Assembly: GCF_000014585.1 (NCBI RefSeq)
Contig: NC_008319.1
Coordinates: 620,001-684,000, forward strand
Length of the DNA stretch: 64,000 nt
Source: Synechococcus sp. CC9311
GTDB taxonomy: Bacteria; Cyanobacteriota; Cyanobacteriia; PCC-6307; Cyanobiaceae
Reading direction: 5' to 3'
Position 1 is the stretch's first letter. Each line of letters starts with the position of its first letter. Shown piece by piece: positions 60,897 to 64,000 of this stretch. Made by a program: the position numbers and the translations under genes. Below the pieces are notes generated by a model. It ran no database searches. It was not told the DNA's origin and saw only the letters and a list, made by a program, of their open reading frames with translations.

Positions 60897-62045
60897 TTAA
60901 GTGGATGGTTGCTCCTCAGTGCTGTCAGTCCGTGCAGCCTTGCTCTTGCTGCCCTTGCTGCTGCGGTTGCTCTTTGCGCCGTTTTTGTCACGTCGTGCAA
61001 ACACCATGCGCCCTGTTGGGGTCTGCAGAGCACCGGTCACCACAACGGGCTGACGGGATCCGATCAAGCTCCGGCCCTCCTCAACGACCACCATCGTCCC
61101 GTCTTCGAGATAGCCCACTCCCTGACTGTCTTCTTTGCCTTCGCGCACGATTTTGAGCAACAGCTCATCACCAGGCTGAACCTCAGGGCGCAGGGCGATC
61201 ACCAATTCGCTCAGATTCATCACTTTGATTTCTTTCACTTCGGCGACCTGGGCCAGGTTGAAGTCGGCTGTCACGAGCGTGCCGCCCGTGTCGCCTGCGA
61301 GGAGAAGCAGACGATCGTCTGTCCCCGTGCCTTCGTAACGGGTGCTGTTGATTACCAGTCGACGTCCGTATGTGTCGCGTAGATCGCGCAGAAGTTTGAG
61401 ACCACGTCGCCCCTTGGCTCGCTTCTCCAAGTTGGTGGAGTCGGCCAATTGCTGCATCTCGTCGATCACGGTTTGAGCAACGATCGCCTGACCTTCCAGC
61501 AAACCGCAGGCCAACATGCCGCGGATTCGCCCATCGATGATCACGCTGGTGTCGAGGATCTTTGGGGTCGCAGGGGTGAGAACACCATCTGCGACCAGCA
61601 AGGCTTCCGTGCTTGTTGGGTTAAACAGGCGCAGGAGAGTGCGTCCATGAACCTCAGCGAGGTTGTACCCCAGAACCCCAAAAAACACATTGCTGAGAAC
61701 CGCAGCCAAGGGTTTGACCAGCGTCACGCCACCGGCAAGTGGGAGCAGCAGAATGGGCGCCAGCAATAAGTTGGCGACTAACAAACCAAGGATCAATCCC
61801 ACCGATCGACTGATCAATAAATCGGTGGGCATCGTGCGCACCTGCTGCATCAGTTGCAGCCGCAGCCGCTTAAAAACGAGGCCTGCTACGAGGCCTATGG
61901 CGGTGCCAAGGCCTGTGAGCGCGAGGCGAACCTGTTGGACATCAGTGACATCGTCCAGCATCTCTTGCGGAAGGAGATGAACTCCCATCCAGCCGGTTGC
62001 TCCACCGGAGATCAGAAATAGGACCAGGATGAGAACTTCAACCAT
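60897..62045 (-). CDS. PIN-TRAM domain membrane protein (YacL-like)
   Basis: A 382-residue protein. Three to four N-terminal membrane helices (residues 1-120) are followed by a PIN nuclease domain with acidic residues in KILDTSVIIDGRI, and TGTDDRLLLLAGDTGGTLVTADFN, then a TRAM domain and a basic tail. This is the YacL family, suspected RNase-like proteins at the membrane. 39 bases before clpR. Confidence 0.88.
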   Translation of the reverse strand: MVEVLILVLFLISGGATGWMGVHLLPQEMLDDVTDVQQVRLALTGLGTAIGLVAGLVFKRLRLQLMQQVRTMPTDLLISRSVGLILGLLVANLLLAPILLLPLAGGVTLVKPLAAVLSNVFFGVLGYNLAEVHGRTLLRLFNPTSTEALLVADGVLTPATPKILDTSVIIDGRIRGMLACGLLEGQAIVAQTVIDEMQQLADSTNLEKRAKGRRGLKLLRDLRDTYGRRLVINSTRYEGTGTDDRLLLLAGDTGGTLVTADFNLAQVAEVKEIKVMNLSELVIALRPEVQPGDELLLKIVREGKEDSQGVGYLEDGTMVVVEEGRSLIGSRQPVVVTGALQTPTGRMVFARRDKNGAKSNRSSKGSKSKAARTDSTEEQPST

Positions 62046-62116
62046 GGCAATCAGTCGTGGCCGTTCACTCCGTATGCAGGCAGCATGCACCATCTTCCGT
62101 CGCTCTGCCTGCGCAG

Positions 62117-63355
62117 ATGACCGCATCTGCACCTCGCAGCGCCTATTTACATATTCCTTTTTGCCATCGGCGTTGTTTTTACTGCGACTTCGCTGTGGTT
62201 CCTCTCGGTGATCGGGCTAATCCATTTGGAGGGTCTGGTAGTGGCTCAATCGAGGCCTACCTGGATCTGCTCAGCGCAGAGATCAACCTGTCTCCCCAAG
62301 GCCCTGCACTGGCCACCGTGTATGTCGGGGGTGGGACGCCATCGTTGTTGAGGCCCGATCAAATTGCAGCACTGCTGCAGCAGCTCAAAGGTCGATACGG
62401 CTTCCAGGACGGTGCCGAAATCACTCTCGAAATGGACCCTGCCACGTTTGAGAGACGTGATCTTCTCGCCCTGATCGCTGCAGGCGTCACCCGCGTGAGT
62501 TTGGGAGGTCAAAGTTTTGACGATGTCAGGCTCGCGGCCCTGGGGCGTCGACATCGCAGGCAGGATTTGCTGGAGGCCTGCCATTGGCTCCAAGAGTCTT
62601 TGCAGGTTGGTGAACTCCAGAGCTGGAGTTTGGATCTGATTCGAAACCTTCCAGACCAAGGAAATCTGGAATGGGAGGCTCAGCTGGAGCAGGCCGTCGC
62701 TGTTCAAGCTCCCCATGTGTCGATTTACGACCTAAGCGTGGAGCCAGGCACTGTGTTTGCTTGGCGTGAGAAGCGAGGCGAGCTGGCTCTCCCTGAGGAA
62801 GATGCGGCCGCCGACCGCATCGCCTTCACCACCCACAGGCTCCGACGGGCCGGTTACAGCCGCTATGAAATCTCAAATTTCGCCAGGCCAGGCCATGCCT
62901 CCAGGCATAACCGCGTGTACTGGAGTGGTGTGGGCTGGTGGGCCTTTGGCCTGGGTGCGACCAGTGCTCCCTGGGGGGAGCGGATGGCTCGGCCTCGTAC
63001 CCGTGAGGCCTATGCCTCCTGGTTGAAGGAACAGAGTCAGAAACTAGATTCCAGCTTGCTTCAAGGGTCAGCGGGAAGCTTGGCTTTGGATGATCGGTTG
63101 ATCGTGGGGCTGCGCTGCCATGAAGGCGTAGATCTATGGGATCTTGCGAGACGCTGCGGATGGAGCGAACAGCGCTGCAGCCGTGATCTATCCGCCCTGG
63201 AGGCGCGCTGGCAACCCTTTTTGGAAAGGGGTCTCCTAGAACGCTTTGGCTGTCGCTGGCGCCTCAGTGATCCCGAGGGGATGGCCGTTAGCAATCAGGT
63301 GCTGGTGGAGGTGGTGGAGTGGTGGGAGTTGCTCTCTGATCCCGTTGCTCCTTAA
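62117..63355 (+). CDS. hemW: Radical SAM protein HemW (HemN-like)
   Basis: A 412-residue radical SAM protein. The cluster motif is [14 protein letters not shown] (CxxxCxxC), lacking the fourth Cys of true HemN, which points to HemW, a haem chaperone, rather than coproporphyrinogen dehydrogenase. [17 protein letters not shown] and a HemN C-terminal domain follow. ATG 62117 is chosen for its distance to the motif; an ATG 20 codons earlier overlaps the divergent gene's leader. Confidence 0.9.
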   Translation: MTASAPRSAYLHIPFCHRRCFYCDFAVVPLGDRANPFGGSGSGSIEAYLDLLSAEINLSPQGPALATVYVGGGTPSLLRPDQIAALLQQLKGRYGFQDGAEITLEMDPATFERRDLLALIAAGVTRVSLGGQSFDDVRLAALGRRHRRQDLLEACHWLQESLQVGELQSWSLDLIRNLPDQGNLEWEAQLEQAVAVQAPHVSIYDLSVEPGTVFAWREKRGELALPEEDAAADRIAFTTHRLRRAGYSRYEISNFARPGHASRHNRVYWSGVGWWAFGLGATSAPWGERMARPRTREAYASWLKEQSQKLDSSLLQGSAGSLALDDRLIVGLRCHEGVDLWDLARRCGWSEQRCSRDLSALEARWQPFLERGLLERFGCRWRLSDPEGMAVSNQVLVEVVEWWELLSDPVAP

Positions 63356-64000
63356 GCCAGCTTTTGAGAGCGTTAATGCTGAGTTCACGGCCTTGCATCC
63401 GGGCCGGAGTGAAGGGCGGTTGGCTTGGCGTTAAGCCCAGCAGGTCGGCGGTGACGCTGACCTGTCCATCGCAATCGGGTCCGGCGCCGATGCCGATCAC
63501 CGGGATGGACAACGTGCGTCTCAACCGACCGGCGAGTTCGCTGGGGACATGCTCCACAACAAGGGAGAAACAACCGGCGTCCTGTAGAGCTTGTGCTTGG
63601 CGATGCAGTTTGTCCTGGCTACGCGGATCGATGCCTTGACGCCGGTAGCCGAGTCGGTGCACGGCCTGAGGGGTGAGTCCGAGATGGCCCATCACTGGAA
63701 TACCCATGCGGACGAGGCGATCCACAACAGCAACGATCTCTGGCTCTCCACCTTCAAGCTTGATGGCAGCAGCATCCGACTCTTTGAGAATGGTGCCTGC
63801 AGCGGCGACGGCGCGATCGAGGCCGCACTGATAACTCAGGAACGGTAGATCGCAGACCACTAGTGGTTGCTGCGCGAGAGGTTTGCTCATTCCACGGCAT
63901 ACAGCCTGGGTGTGATGGAGCATGTGTTCAAGCGTGACCGGAAGGGTGGTCGCATGGCCAAGAACCACCATCGCGAGTGAATCACCCACTAAGACGACGT
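63288..64000 (-). CDS. panB: Ketopantoate hydroxymethyltransferase PanB, 5' end outside window
   Basis: The frame is open to the right edge, so the N-terminus is missing. Visible blocks are [15 protein letters not shown], the KLEGG loop ([12 protein letters not shown]), [25 protein letters not shown] and [13 protein letters not shown], all PanB. It makes ketopantoate for coenzyme A. The C-terminus is a Pro-rich tail ([13 protein letters not shown]) that overlaps the end of hemW by 68 bases on the opposite strand. Confidence 0.94.
   Translation of the reverse strand, partial: VVLVGDSLAMVVLGHATTLPVTLEHMLHHTQAVCRGMSKPLAQQPLVVCDLPFLSYQCGLDRAVAAAGTILKESDAAAIKLEGGEPEIVAVVDRLVRMGIPVMGHLGLTPQAVHRLGYRRQGIDPRSQDKLHRQAQALQDAGCFSLVVEHVPSELAGRLRRTLSIPVIGIGAGPDCDGQVSVTADLLGLTPSQPPFTPARMQGRELSINALKSWLKEQRDQRATPTTPPPPPAPDC

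Overview
The window looks like a chromosomal segment of a marine picocyanobacterium, most likely a Synechococcus. The grounds are an SLH-domain outer-membrane porin of the Synechococcus Som type (20057-21748), chlorophyll synthase (chlG), a naphthoquinone/plastoquinone-pathway methyltransferase (menG), a catalytically dead ClpR next to ClpP, a ferritin resembling the Synechococcus SynFtn protein, and many small proteins of picocyanobacterial character. No computation was possible; all homology statements rest on recognised motifs and on comparison of sequences inside the window.

Layout. (1) 1-11888, minus strand: two tandem, diverged copies of a type IV pilin module. Each runs, in transcription order, PilA-like pilin, second pilin, large PilX-like protein, PilV/GspI-like pseudopilin, FimT/GspH-like pseudopilin, and a PilW-like prepilin; in the complete copy this last one is fused to a von Willebrand A (vWA) domain, and in the other it is cut by the window edge. 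A broken extra GspH-like fragment lies in the truncated copy. (2) 12003-16246: a histidine kinase and OmpR-type regulator that converge and overlap, then a third, shorter minor-pilin set on the plus strand in the same X-V-H-W order, two members of which start exactly at the mature pilin residue. (3) 16314-19800: a second histidine kinase with a small membrane protein, a peptide/nickel-type ABC permease and a small membrane protein. (4) 20057-30368: porin followed by a visibly AT-richer metal block: TM2 protein, ferritin, FeoB, FeoA, ZIP-like transporter, cation-diffusion efflux pump, a second ferritin and a peroxiredoxin.

(5) 30617-39210: housekeeping genes (trmH, alkyltransferase-like protein, rsmB, class A penicillin-binding protein, chlG, hisF, menG). 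(6) 39397-50686: an accessory region of small secreted or lipoproteins, a divergent two-component pair, an RTX protein, an unrecognised 395-residue protein, duplicated intergenic blocks, apparently orphan terminators and a Coq4-family protein. Two 104-bp repeats here, nearly identical, each carry six direct repeats at exact 11-bp spacing and sit upstream of the RTX and the 395-residue genes. (7) 50687-53864: glyQ, comEC and tRNA-Ser(CGA). (8) 53865-56466: a small accessory patch with a ribbon-helix-helix protein and unknown genes. (9) 56681-64000: a sugar transferase, then cobD, ilvC, clpP, clpR and a PIN-TRAM protein lined up on the minus strand, hemW, and panB running off the right edge.

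How it may fit together: the pilin modules and ComEC suggest a cell with type IV pili and DNA-uptake capacity. The vWA-pilin is a good candidate for a pilus-tip adhesin, and duplicating the whole module would let two tip variants diverge. The 11-bp-phased repeats are of the kind OmpR/PhoB-family regulators bind, and an OmpR/PhoB-type regulator is encoded about 1 kb away. The pilin duplication and this repeat-controlled cassette are the most unusual parts of the window.
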